Positions 10,057 through 22,136 of a DNA stretch of 64,000 nucleotides are shown one piece after another. Location: the NCBI GenBank assembly GCA_948567375.1, contig OX419761.1, positions 13,332,501 to 13,396,500 on the forward strand, written 5' to 3'. The position numbers were made by a program, and so were the translations under genes. The DNA comes from Lunularia cruciata. Lineage: Eukaryota; Streptophyta; Marchantiopsida; Lunulariales; Lunulariaceae. The notes beneath the pieces were generated by a model. The model was not told where the DNA came from and searched no databases. It saw only the letters and a list, made by a program, of their open reading frames with translations. Each line of letters begins with the position of its first letter. The first letter of the stretch is position 1.

Positions 10057-10329
10057 GTACCTACCTTTTCTTTTGACATAGCCATGGCTACTTGGATTAA
10101 GCAATTGGAATAGAGATTGGCTAGCATGGCCATAACTCAAAGGATATCAAATTTGGGTGTTGAGGCTTCCACGTCTTATTTTGGTGATAGAGATATCTTG
10201 GACTTCATGTGTGGAGTAGCACAAGTAGATGTATTTGCTGCAGTGATTAGGAGTGCAATACATGCTCCAAAGCCTAGAGGAGCATCAGTGGAGTTAGACC
10301 TAGAGAGAGGAGAGACTAGTAGATAGGTC
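10057..10329 (+). pseudogene. Family B gag C-terminal fragment (copy 1, continued)
   Basis: Rejoins the gag interrupted at 2224. The reading (MASMAITQR..., SYFGDRDILDFMC) matches the reverse strand at 30912-31190 of the second B copy (AGMAIAQRR, SYAGDRDALDFMC). It ends at TAG 10324-10326, which the related copy also has. The next A-family LTR starts at 10330. Confidence 0.75.
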
Positions 10330-11019
10330 TGTAACACCCATTTGTGCACGTGTGTGGTATTATGATATTTAGTTTGGTATTACATGTACTTGAGAGATAT
10401 TATTTATAAAGAGATAAAAGATTGTTTTATATAATCATGATTAGCTAAAGTTAGTCATAGCTAAGATAGAGAGGACCTTACTTTAAAAGAAGTAGAAAAG
10501 ATGAGCACCACTATTTTGGATTCTAGTGTGTTGACTTTGTATTATTCTTAGGTGTTTGGCTTTGAGGAAAGAGTTGAGAACTCTTGGGCCCGCAAGCCTT
10601 TTTGTTTTGGATTATTCTATACTACAAGTAAAGCCCGTGTGAAGGAATCCTTGACTTAGTAGTTGGGTCAAGATAAGATCACATGCTTAGTGGAATATGT
10701 CTATGTGGATAGATATTCCTTTATACTTTTTGACTTTACTTGACTTTTAGCCTAGTAACTTGAGTTACTCCAGTAATTAGTAACTTTGGTGCATAACTAT
10801 TTCACAAGTATATAAACTAGGGTTGAGGAGATACTCATCATCCTTTTATTTGTAACTATCTCTCTCTCATTGAGTTCTCTAGTGAGCAATGTCTCGAGTC
10901 TTGGAGTGTTAGCCTTGGAGGAGTATGATGGAGTTGGGGTTCCTTGCCTTCTTAGTCCATGCTGCGCTACCATAATAGCTATCAGAGGTCATCCTAAGTG
11001 AGATATAGGCCGGCTCACA
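10330..11019 (+). repeat. 5' LTR of family A copy 2
   Basis: About 690 bp, TGTAACACCC to CTCACA, roughly 5-8% different by eye from the copy 1 LTR. Followed by the degenerate tRNA-Asp PBS (tggttccgttgttggga). Confidence 0.88.
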
Positions 11020-11225
11020 TTTTTGGTTCCGTTGTTGGGACCTCTCTAGAAGGCAAGATTATGTTCCGTGTACAATTCTCTATTAGACAGAAGGAGGCTA
11101 TGAGAGCTCACTTGGAGAGAACTTAAAGGGAGGAGAGGGCTGAACTTATGTCAAAGAACTTGGACCCATTTTTATACCTTGTAGTTCATTATGATGTCTT
11201 TGAGGTGATTTTGTACATCTTGTAT

Positions 11226-11915
11226 TGTGAGCCGGCTTGTCTCTCACTCAGGATGAACCTCTAATGGCTATTATGGTAGCGCACCATGGACTAAGAAGGC
11301 AAGGAACCCCAACTCCATCCTACTCCTCCAAGGCTAACAATCCAAGACTCAAGACATTGCTCACTAGAGAACTCAATGAGAGAGAGATAGTTGCAAATGA
11401 AAGGATGATGAGTACTCCTCACCCCTTGTTTATATATTTGTGAAATAGTTATGCACCAAAGTTACTAATTACTGGAGTAACTCAAGTTACTAGGCTAAAA
11501 TTCAAGTAAAGTCAAAAAGTAGAAATGAATATCCATTCACATGGGCATATTCCACTAGCATGTGATCTTATCTTGACCCAACCACTAAGTCAAGGATTCC
11601 TTCACATGGGCTATCTTTGGACTATAGAAGAATCCAAAACAAAAAGGCTTGCGGGCCAAAGAGTTCTCAACTCTTTTCTCAAAGCCAAACACCTAGGAAT
11701 AATACCAAGTCAACACACTAGAATCCAAAATAGTGGTGCTCATCTTTTCCACCTCCTCTAAAGTAAGGTCCCCTCTATCTTAGCTATGACTAACTCTAGC
11801 TAATCATGACTAATGTAGAACTATCCTTTATCTGTATATAAATAATATCTCTCAAATACTTATAATACCAAGCTAAATATCACAATACCACACACATGCA
11901 CAAATGGGTGTTATA
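11226..11915 (-). repeat. Solo LTR of family A, reverse orientation, inside copy 2
   Basis: Reverse complement of the family A LTR (starts TGTGAGCC, ends GGGTGTTATA on the + strand, so the LTR start is mutated from TGTAAC to TATAAC). It interrupts the leader at the site that reads cttGTACacatgag in copy 1 (3117-3130). Flanks are GTAT (11222-11225) and GTAC (11916-11919), the same pattern as around copy 1. Confidence 0.88.
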
Positions 11916-12671
11916 GTACACATGAGAGGATTTGGAGAGATTGTGTGAGGTGGACTGCACATTTTGGGGATTAAGGTGATTTTGGGCAAAATCTCAAGTT
12001 TAAGATCTGAACTTGAAAATTCTACATATGATATCTTGGGTTATCTTTCATTTAGCACACTTAAAATTATTGTGAGAGTTACTATGTGCACTGGGCTAGA
12101 AATTTTGAAATTTGATAGGGTAAATTGCTCTCGCAACTACATGCTCTCTGGAAAATTATACAAAGTTTACCATTTCTTCAATTTTAAGTGTATTTTCTTG
12201 AAAATTTCCAAAAAAATTCAATGCATTGTATCTACCTACGACACAAAAATTAGAGAGAGATCATTCTTGCGCAAGGAGTTATGAGTTTTTAAAGTGAGGA
12301 AGTGGTTTTCAAACCAAATCTGAATATGTGTGCTGAATAGAAAGGTGTCTAGGCCAAATGCCTTGATGAAAAGATCTGAAATTTTGCATGGATGGATGCC
12401 CTATAGTTGTGGTAAAGTGTGCAAAATTTCAAAGGACTATGACATACTAGTTGAAAGATTTTAGTGACATTGTGAGGAAGAGTAAATTTTGCTAAGTTTA
12501 GATCTCATGCATGAGGAATGTGAGAGAACCAAAAAGTATGTTTGAGTATTAAGACTCATCTTGGTAACATGGAGTGTCACCAAGAGTAGAAATTGAGGCT
12601 ATGCAAGGTTCTCCAAGGGTTTGAGGTGATTATACGGGTGGATTTAAGGAAAAGAGAGTTTAGAATAGAAT

Positions 12672-12956
12672 TTGAAGAGAGGATCCAGAAACCTTGAGAG
12701 GATCCAGAAACCTACACCACTTGGAGGAAAGAGTGAGTCTAAGTGCTTTCTATGTGGAGAGAAGAGACATAAGGAAAGTTCATGTACATTGAATTTTGAG
12801 AGCAAGAGATTGATGGAAAGGAGAGGCTTACTTGACTTGGGTTTGCATGTTGGACCTTCTTCACCAAGATTGGGAGGGAGAAGATCTAAGACCAAGGAGT
12901 TGTATGAGGTTTGTGCAATGGAAGAACTTCCAAAAGAACAATGAGTGTAGTGGAGT
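12672..12956 (+). pseudogene. Zinc-knuckle ORF remnant of family A copy 2
   Basis: Counterpart of the 3777-4250 frame. The CCHC knuckle is kept (KCFLCGEKRHKESSC) with Lys changes around it, and the C-terminal Cys cluster is damaged. A short local duplication (ggatccagaaacct twice, 12679-12710) precedes it and the 5' part is frameshifted. Not expected to be functional. Confidence 0.6.
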
Positions 12957-13289
12957 AAAAACACTTTTGGAGACTTTGGTGAAGGATCTTGGAGACAATT
13001 TTAGTATAGCTACAGAAATACTACCACCTTCATCAAGTAGTCCTCAAGATAAGTAATGGAGATAATCTTTCAACTTATAGATAAACTATCCATGAGTGTT
13101 CGATTAACATGCACTGTAGGATTTGATGTTGCTATAGAAATCTTGGAGTAACCTAAACTTTTTGTGTTCCTTAGGGTGGATTACTCTCAAATGGTGTTAG
13201 TCATGTACATACTCTATTAGTTATAGAATGAGAGAAAAGCAAAGAAAAAAAGAAAAATTGAGAGAAAAGAAAGATAGTGAGGGGTTAAG

Positions 13290-16200
13290 ATGGGGAAAGT
13301 TCCGGTTTTCTTTGGCAAGGATGGAGAAGATGTGGAGGCCTTTGTGAGAGACTCTAGGAGAGCTTGCATTGGAAAAAAAGAGAGGAGGAAGAGTGAATGA
13401 GCCTCATTATTACCAAATTTCTTTGAGGATGCAGCACTTACATGGTATGAGTCGAAATACCAAAAGAGAGAAAGGAGAGATGGGAAAAAGAGTCTTGAGA
13501 GAGTTTGACTTGAGCACTCATTGAGAACTTTCTTCCAAATGAGAATTATGAGAGATTGATGAGTGAGCTTACCTTTCTCAAGCAAGGAGATGGAGAGAAA
13601 GTGAGAGTCTATGTGGAAAGAGTGGAAAGTTAAAATCCAAATTTTGCATAGTGTTGAGGAAGGGTGGAGATGATGTGGAGACTACTATGATTGGCATAGA
13701 GGCCATGCTTACCAAGAATTTTATGGGAGGATTGAGACTACAAATTAGAAGCAAGGTATGATATGAAAAATCTTCTTCCAAGGTTGAAGCTATCACAATC
13801 GCAATTTGGATATCGCAATGGAGGAGAGTTTGGAAGGAGATGAGAGTGATTTGGTGGTGAAAGAGGTTGTGCATCCTCCTCAAGGTTACAAATATGGTGG
13901 AACTTCTGATACTTTGGTGACAAGGGTTGCACCACAAGTAGTAGTTGCTCCAGTTCTTGCATCCCTACCAAAGGATCCACTTCAAACTATCAATGAACAA
14001 CTTGCAGATCTCAAGATCAATGTAATACAATTATGGGAAAAGAGAGAAGTGGATCAGAATGTAGGAAGAGGACCTAGGAGTTATGGAAACTATCCATATA
14101 GAGGAGGTCAACTAGCCAATAATTTCAATGATAGAAATTGTTTCGGTTGTGGAAGAAGAGGCCACATCCAAAGGAATTGCCCAAATTCCACTTACCATGG
14201 AGGAAGGGGTTATGAGGGAGCCAATAGAGGGAACGAAGGAGGTAGTGAAACCCAAGTGGCTACTAATCCAAATAGAGGTATAGCATCCATAGATGTGGTT
14301 GAGAATAAGTATGAGCAAGGAGAGTGCTCAAACTCCAAGAGTATTAATTTGGAGCTTTTGGCACAAGAGAAGAAGAGAGCTTGTTTTGCAAAGGATGTGC
14401 ACTCTTCTCAAGGATTTACTCCTAGCCAAGATACTCCTATGCCTATTAGGAGCACTTGCACAAGCACTTCAATACCATCAACAACAAAGACTCCAAGGAA
14501 GAAGTTGGAGATGGAAGACTTCTTGATATCAAAGCAACAATGGAACTACAATGTCTTGGAGGATGTTGGTAGTCACATGGCTAATATCACAGTGGGACAA
14601 TTGATTTCTTTGAACCCTAACTTGAGAAAGGAGCTTAGAGGTGGTTTGAATTCTACAAGGAGCAAGAGGAAGAAGAAGGCAAAAGCTCCAGTATCAATGG
14701 GAGTGGTGGATGCCAAACTAGCACCATGGGAGGCTTGTGAATATACCTCCAAGATTGATGTGAGAGTGAATGGTCATAATATCAAGGATGCATTGCTTGA
14801 TGAAGAAGTTGAGTATGATACTCTCAGGACCTTCAACATTTGTGGAGAGAATGGCAAACAAGCAATAAGTTTGACCAGTAGGGGTGATGGATAAGGTGGT
14901 TGTTTTAGTTATGGGAATTCAAAATCTTATGACTTTTCAAGTCTTGAAGGATTCAAGCTATGACCTACTTCTTGGGAGGCTATGGTTGATAGCAACCCGC
15001 ACAACTGATCAATGGCACAAAGGGTACTTGAGGATTGGGCCATCAAACCATAGAGTCACAATTCTTGTGACTAACACCACCAACACTTCACATTCAGATA
15101 CACCATCTTTTGATCATTGGGAATCAAATTCTAAAGAAGGAGCTTTAGGTGTGGACACAAACATGGAAGAGGAGACTTCCACGAAGGAGGATGAATCTGA
15201 ATTTGATTCAGATGTGTATCCCTTGTGTGCTATGGATTTTGCACCTAAGCTCGAGGTTCTGAAGGACCCAGATAAATCACCATTGACACTTGAGGAGATA
15301 AAGAGGAGGTTATCTACCCTCAAGTATGGTCCAAATGTTACCAAGGAGGAGAAGGTGAGATTTGAAGAGATTTTCTGCAAGTTCATCCACGTATGTGCCA
15401 TGTGTTACAAGCATCTGAAGGAAGTCACCTTGGAGGAGCATGAGATAGAGATGGAGTCACATGCAAGACCAATCCACCAAAATCAACATCGCATTAGCCC
15501 ATCAATAGCTTTGGTTGTGAAGGAGGAGATTAATAAGCTCAAGGAGGCTGGATTTATCTTTGAGGTGGAGAATTCAGAATGGGTGTCTCCAATTGTCATT
15601 GTGAAGAAGAAGAATGGCAAGCTTTGAGTATGTGTGGATTACAAGAAGCTCAATGCTATAACCAAGAAGGAATACTACCCATTACCATTCATTGATGATA
15701 TCTTGGAGGAGGTTGAAGGTCATGGGAAGTATAGTTTTGGAGATAGTTAAAGTGGATATAACCAAATCAAGATTGCACCAGAGCATCAACAACTCACCAC
15801 GTTTACCACACCTTGGGGAACTTACACTTTCAAGGTCATGCCTTTTGGGCTTTGCAATGCTCTAGCCACATTCCAATGATTACGAACAAGGTATTTGAAC
15901 CTTTCATTGGGAAATTTATGAGAGACTTCATTGATGACTTTTGTGTCTATGGGAGCAAGGAGGAGCACTTTGAGCACCTAATCAAGGTCTTGCAATGCTT
16001 GGATGAGGCAAATGCATCACTCAACCTAGAGAAGTGCATTTTTGGATGTGAAGAAGGTCTACTTTTGGGCACATCATCTCCAAGGATGGAATAGTAGTTG
16101 ATCTTGAGAAAGTGAGGAAAATCTCAGATCTTCCATTCCCTTCAAGCTTGACAAAGTTATGCCAATTCTTGGGGATGGTTGGGTATTATAGGAGGTTCAT

Positions 16201-18076
16201 CTTCTCATTTTCCAACAAGGTTTATGCATTGACCATCTACATGAAGAAGGGTGTAGATTACATGGTGATTTTGGAGGACAAGGAGGCTCTCAAAGCTTTT
16301 GAGGAGCTCAAGCAATTCCTTGTTGTAGCTCCAATTCTTGCTAAACCTGATTGGAGTAAGCCTTTCATCCTCTACACTAATGCTTCTAATGAAGCTATAG
16401 GATGAACTCTTAGTCAATTAGACCAAGATGGGCATGATCATCCAATAGCTTATGCTAGTAGGCAGATGGTTTTGGCAAAAAAGAACTACCCTATCATAGA
16501 GAGAGAAGGGTTGGCATTGATCTTTGGTCTCAAGAAGTTTAGACACTACTTGATTGGAGGGAAATCCACCATTGTCATGGATCACAAGGCCTTGAAGTAC
16601 ATCTTCAACAAGCCTCATGTTGAAGGGAGACTATCAAGGTGGATAATACTCTTGTCTGAGTATGATTACACCATTGAGGATAGGCCAAGAAAGAAACATG
16701 CAAATGCTAATTTTTTTCTAGGGCCTATGATCATGATGGAGATGAGCCAATGGATGATTCCTTCTCGGATGAGGAGCTCATGACAATCTCAATCACTCAA
16801 GAGGGTCCAATGGAGTACAAGGAGATTGTGGATTTTGTGACAAGAGGTAACTATCCAGAAGGGATGCATGCTAGGGAGAGGAAGGCCCTTGCAGCAAGAT
16901 CTAGACCTTACACAATGGTTGAGGATATTCTTTTTCACCAAGGAGCAAATGGTCTACTTCAAAGAGCAATGGGTAAGGAAGAGTCTATCCTACTCATAAA
17001 GGAGTTTCATGAAGGTTTAATGTGTAGAGGACACTTTGCAGGAAAGGTGATTGTTTCTAAGATTCTAGATGTAGGTTACCATTGGAGAGGGATTTTCAAG
17101 GATTGTCTTGATTATTGCAAAACTTGTCATGTTTCTCAAGCTTTTTCTAGAAAATCTACTTCCACTCCACCACTTAGATCAATTCCATTGCTATGACCTT
17201 TTGAGAAGTGGGGAATTGATTTTATAGGTACTCTCAATAGAACCCCAAGGAACAATTGGTACATTTTGGTAGTTATTGATTACCTTACAAAGTGAGGCTA
17301 GACCATTGAGGAACAAGAATGAAGATGAAGTTGGTAGATTTCTTTATGAATGCATTATCACTAGGTTTGGATGCCCTTTGGAGTTGGTTTTTGATAGAGG
17401 AGGAGTGTTTACAGGAAGCATTACTACAGCCATGCTACGACATTTCTCTATCACACATAAAGTAACTCCATCTTATAAGCCAAATTCCAATGGCTTGGTA
17501 GAGAGAACCAATCAGACCTTGTGCATGATGTTGGCCAAAGATGCAGAAATAGAGGGGGCTAAACATCATTGGGACAAGAGGATTCATGCAATTTTGTGGG
17601 AGTATAGGACAACCATGAAGACTTCCACTGGGTATTCTCCATTTCAATTGGTATATGGTATTGAGTAGACCTTATCTATTCACTTTGATCTTCCTACCTT
17701 CCAAAGCATTCATAGGAGATTGAAGAAAGCACAAGGAGGTGATGCATAGAAGTCAAGGAAGAATCAACTCATGGAATTGGAAGAGGCAGGAGTAGTTGCT
17801 ATGGTTCAAGTGGAGCAAGTCCAAAGGAAACAAAAGGAGAGCTATGACAAGAGGCAAGGCAAGAAGAAGGTAGAGCCTTTCAAAGAAGGTGATTAGGTAA
17901 TGTTGTTTGATTCCATTTGATTCAAGAGAGTGCAAAAGAAGTTTTTGCCTAAGTACTTTGGACCTTTCATAGTGGAGAAGGTGTGGACCAACTACACCTA
18001 TGATCTCAAGGAGTTGGGAGGAAGAAAATTTGATAGGATTAACCATGATAAGTTGAAGATGTATCATAGAAGGTAG
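13290..18076 (+). pseudogene. Gag-Pol remnant of family A copy 2
   Basis: Collinear with the intact Gag-Pol at 4490-9316 but broken. The longest open pieces are 13806-14894 (gag C-terminus, CCHC knuckle CFGCGRRGHIQRNC, start of protease), 14884-15627 (protease end to RT start), 16112-16405 (RT end), 16750-17196 and 17276-17668 (integrase). Protease residues around the catalytic Asp are scrambled (GAT GAA GAA). Stops include TGA at 15626 in the RT N-terminus, TAA at 15748 and TAG at 17666. The RT FIDD motif survives near 15932. It has no coding capacity as a whole. Confidence 0.88.
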
Positions 18077-18124
18077 AGAGACCTTCATTTCAAGGACAAA
18101 GTGAAAACTTAGTCTAGGGGTAAA

Positions 18125-18815
18125 TATAACAGCCATTTGTTGCATATATGTAGTATTGTGATATTTAGTTTGGTATTACTAGTACTTGAAAGATATTATT
18201 TATAGAGATAAAGGATGGTTCTACATAATCATGATTAGCTAAAGTTAGTCATAGCTAAGATAGGGTGGACCTTACTTTAAAAGAAGTAGAAAAGATGAGC
18301 ACCACTATTTTGGATTCTAGTGTGTTGACTTGGTATTATTCGTAGGTGTTTGGCTTTGAGGAAAAAGTTGAGAACTCTTGGGCCCACAAGCCTTTTTGTT
18401 TTGGATTCTTCTATAGTCCAAGGATAGCCCATGTGAAGGAATCCTTGACTTAGTAGTTGGGTCAAGATAAGATCACATGCTTAGTGGAATATGTCCATAT
18501 GGATGGATATTCCTTTATACTTTTTGACTTAACTTGACTATTAGCCTAGTAACTTGAGTTACTCCAATAATTAGTAACTTTGGTGCATAACTATTTCACA
18601 AGTATATAAACTAGGGTTGAGGAGGTACTCATCATCCTTTTATTTGCAATTATCTCTCTCTCATTGAGTTCTCTAGTGAGCAATGTCTCGAGTCTTGGAG
18701 TGTTAGCCTTGGAGGAGTAGGATGGGAGTTTGAATTGCTTGCCTTCTTAGTCCATGGTGCGCTACCATAATAGCCATCAAAGGTTCATCTTGAGTGAGAG
18801 ACAAGCTGGGTCACA
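18125..18815 (+). repeat. 3' LTR of family A copy 2
   Basis: Begins TATAACAGCC (first G lost to A) and ends GGGTCACA. It is more diverged from the other family A LTRs than they are from each other, in keeping with a chimeric or old element. Confidence 0.85.
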
Positions 18816-19605
18816 AATCTAGATGTATGGATGAGCACATGTTCTCAATGGGGAGAGATCTTTCAAAGTGTGATGCCAATGGCCTTTGAGAACTTGGTGA
18901 TTGCTCAACATAGGATACCTTATGCTATGATGCCATTCAAGGAGGAAGTTATAGACCCTCAATCCATCAATTTTATCCAAGTAACTATGTATATCTATAG
19001 TAGATAGCATCGATGACACTTGATGTTACTACAAGCCGCACTATCTTGAGAGTGCATGAGGTTTTGCCTTATGGTGTCCTTGTGTTGGAAGGACATAATG
19101 GTGTTTTTTGGAAGGATCATGTGCACAATTGTGCACCATGCCACCTCCCAAACATTGACGGTACCATGTACCCAAGCTTGGCACTTGTACGAGCATGCTT
19201 GAGGTGTATGTTATGCAGCTTTTCTAGTGGAGCTGCTTCTATATTAGTGTGTGATAGTTGTTCAAGGGGTGGCATATGATATTTTTGACTCCTCTCATGG
19301 TGGTTCTTCAAGGACATTGGTTATGTCCTAGATGTGCTTGACTTATAGCTAGTTCATCCTTTATATGATATAGATTATAGACATGCAACTAACAATGGGG
19401 CTTGATAGCACCCGGTCTCTTGATCTTTGCCCACCATAGGGTATACCATATATTTGGAGTAGATGACTATCTTGATTTAAAGAGACCCAACCGCCAACTA
19501 GGAGGCAATTATGGCATTAGAGTTCATGTATGACTTATGTGAGCTGTGCTTCTATAGTGTATGATGTTGATATTGATGTATGTTGTGTAGCAATGTATAT
19601 ATGCA
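18816..19605 (+). pseudogene. Family B Pol C-terminus with degenerate PHD finger (copy 1)
   Basis: Matches the reverse strand of about 24480-25830 in the second B copy. It contains the end of the integrase, then a Cys-rich tail at 19205-19335: RCMLC, then VCDSC, a one-base frameshift, and finally WLCPRC followed by stop TGA at 19339-19341. That is the cysteine layout of a PHD finger (C4HC3) with one Cys lost (TTT where copy 3 has TGT). After the stop come the family B 3' non-coding tract and about 85 bp of the LTR-like tail. It breaks off near 19605 against family C internal sequence. Confidence 0.75.
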
Positions 19606-21248
19606 CAATACTCTCCATGTTGTTTAAAGATTGCTTGTATGGAGGCCAAGGGCCTCCAAGAAGATGAGCATGATAATTGATAGCTATGTGCCCAACTTAG
19701 AAAAAACATTGTTTCTGGAAAAAAACATAGAAAAAAATTTGACTAGAATTGTAGCAACAATGTTGTTCTACTCAAGTCTCTTCTCCTTGTGGCACTCCAT
19801 CTCTCCTTTCTTCAAGTGATCCCTGTTCTCCTTGAAGCGGTTGTGCTCCTTGATCTCAAAACCAAATGTTGTCTAATTCCATAGGAACTAGTCCATCAAA
19901 GTGTGGTGTTTAAGCTCAATAATGTTGAGTTGGGACTACTCCTTCACCTCTTCCAAGTGCCCTTGCTATTCTTTGAGCACAAGCAATGGCTTCAAAAACA
20001 ATACAAGGGTTTTTTACCATTACTTTTTTGCACATTTGCTCCTATAACCCTTATTTGAGATTGTCTAGAGCTTTTGCTAGACTCATAGAGATTATTGTGA
20101 CCTGCAAATCAAGACATGCCTCCATGTACTCTTGTAAACTATTCTTTTGCTTCAACCCCCATAGTCAAGTTTGGGCCATCTATATGGAATCCACATATTG
20201 AAAATTCTTTAGCGACCTTCTTGCATTGTTGCCAAATGACCTCCCTTCCTTTGACCAACATTGATTGTTCCCAAGTATCAAACCAAATGAAGGCTTTATT
20301 GGCCAAGTACCCAAATGAAAACATGCTTGTGGAATGATTGTTGATCTCAATTGTGAATAATTGAAAGTATTGATTCATTCTTGAAATCCAGTTTTCCATT
20401 GCATGTCTCCTCCATTTGTAGTAACAATGTGACTTCATTGTTTTTCAAGGTGGTGTCATTGGCATGAGAGTGGCTCTCCAAGTACTTTGACCATTGGTAT
20501 TGGGTTTTAGGACTATTCTCCTTCTTGCATTGCCTGATCATTCCTAAAAGTACATACTTGACTTTGCAATGCCTCCATGGTCATCTTGATTTCCCAAAAA
20601 AATTTCAACATCCCTTGCATTCCTTGCATTAGATTTGCAACTGTGGATCCATGATTCTTACACATAACAATTGCTCAATTGCCACTTCTTAATTTAATAT
20701 AGAGTTAAAATGATAGCTAGGGAGGGAGCACGGACTATTGGGACTACCATTAGGACTTTAGAGGCTATTACTCATTGATCATATTCCTCACCAAAATTGT
20801 GGACTAAAAAATCCCTAAATATCACTTTTGGTTTAACCACATAATGGATTTCTACTTGAGTGTTGAAAGGGAGAAGATTGGGTATATTTAGATCCATTGG
20901 ATCATAACTGAATGTAGATTGTCAAATCCCACTCTCTATCATATACCACCATAGGAAAAATCATTAGGTTTGGTGAATTCATCACTATATCCATGAACTC
21001 TACTCCAAAATAGAAAACAAGATATACTCTCACTTGCTCAGCTATATGTACATAATCGTGATATGGAGTGGATTCAAGAAAGGAAAGTAAGGTGAAAAAA
21101 GTTGTCCTTTAGGAGCTTCCATCCCATAATCTCTCTAAAACTCTCCTAATCTATCAATTGCACTATGGTTTCTTCCCTCAAATTACTTAGTCTCAATAAC
21201 CTATGTTTCTCCAAGAGGGATGATCCACTCTCTTGGATTGAAATCCAA
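19606..21248 (-). pseudogene. Internal region of a family C element, gag remnant
   Basis: Lies downstream, on the minus strand, of a family C LTR and its PBS, so it is the 5' internal part of a family C element. The best open frames are 20139-20438 and 20347-20541. The first reads as a Gag core remnant (WISRMNQYFQLF, then AFIWFDTWEQ), the pattern of the central helices of plant retrotransposon Gag. The rest is broken by stops. No pol is visible, and the element is cut at 19605 where family B sequence begins, so it is truncated. Confidence 0.5.
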
Positions 21249-21260
21249 GCTCTGATACCA
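21249..21260 (-). other. Primer-binding site, initiator tRNA-Met type (family C)
   Basis: On the minus strand TGGTATCAGAGC follows the family C LTR by one base. This is the standard plant initiator-Met PBS and fixes the coding strand of family C. Confidence 0.85.
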
Positions 21261-21455
21261 TTGTAATATTCTGAAGATATGAGAACCCTCAAGAAGAACA
21301 CAAGAGAAGAAACACAAAGCTTCACATTCAATACTTTGATGCTCCAAGAGAGCACCTTTCCTTTTATCATGTAGCAAAGAGAATTCTCTTAAAGGAAGCT
21401 CCTCCCTTGGATCAGATACATGCATTGATGATAGGTCAGCAAGCTCCACCTTTAG

Positions 21456-21865
21456 TGTAACAATATGGGGTTTAGCGACAAAGTTAGTAGGGCTAACAAA
21501 GTAGCAAATAAGACAAATTAGCCTAGAATCCCAAAAGTATCTAAGAAGCTTCTAAGGAAGCTTCTCGACTAGCTTAGCTTGCACCTCAAGTAAGTAGCTT
21601 CTAGAAGGTTCCAACTAACTTAGCTTGCATGCCAAGTAAATGACCTCTAGAAGGAAGCTTCTTGAGAAGCTTCCCAATTAACTTGGCTTGCACTCCAAGA
21701 AAGCTGCTCAAGGAAGCTTCTTGAGAAGCTTCTCAAGAGCCTTGTATGATCTCTAAAAAATACAAGAGCCGAAGCTCATGCTAAGCATTTGGAATTTCCC
21801 TCATTCAAGTGTCTTAATGTGAGCTTCCATTCTCCTATTTCTCTCCTTGATCACGGTCTTTTACA
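21456..21865 (+). repeat. 5' LTR of family D
   Basis: 410 bp. Rich in GAAGCTTC palindromes and heat-shock-element-like units. A second family D LTR at 62804 and the split LTR at 23576 share the sequence. Confidence 0.9.
21599..21611 (+). promoter_or_regulatory. Perfect heat shock element in family D LTR
   Basis: TTCTAGAAGGTTC fits the HSF-binding consensus TTCnnGAAnnTTC exactly. Further GAAnnTTC pairs lie at 21545-21552, 21654-21661, 21666-21673, 21713-21720 and 21725-21732. Heat regulation is inference from the motif. Confidence 0.45.
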
Positions 21866-21866
21866 T

Positions 21867-21877
21867 TGATATCAGAG
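21867..21877 (+). other. Primer-binding site, initiator tRNA-Met type (family D)
   Basis: TGATATCAGAG, one base after the LTR, with one change from TGGTATCAGAG. The copy at 63847 reads TGGTATTAGAGC, so the ancestral site was the perfect one. Confidence 0.8.
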
Positions 21878-22136
21878 AAGGAATGGGATGGATAATATTT
21901 AAGGACTACCAAATCCACTTCCGCCAAACCATAGGGATTTTCATGTCCAAATATTACCCAAGCATCATTTCACCCAATTCATCACCTCATGTTTTGGTCA
22001 AGATTTTTTGCATATGATCACATTGTTTGAGGAACCCTTGATACTTCCGGTTGTAACTTATGTAGACCGGTGGACGTAATGCATCTATATGTTAATCAAT
22101 TAGATAAATTGAGAATAGTGAGATAGAGTAGTAGCT

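Larger units (their letters stand above)
10330..18815 (+). mobile_element. Decayed family A element, copy 2
   Basis: LTRs at 10330-11019 and 18125-18815 (about 690 bp each, clearly diverged from one another) flank an internal region collinear with copy 1. A solo family A LTR in reverse orientation sits in its leader. Flanks do not match: GGTC before, AATC after. The left flank is family B gag, the right flank is family B integrase, so the B sequence between them is missing. I infer recombination between two A elements that had inserted into the same B element. Confidence 0.85.

Noticed and set aside
10326-18819. GGTC and AATC as target-site duplication of family A copy 2
   Set aside because: Two of four bases differ and the flanks come from different parts of family B, so they are not a duplication.
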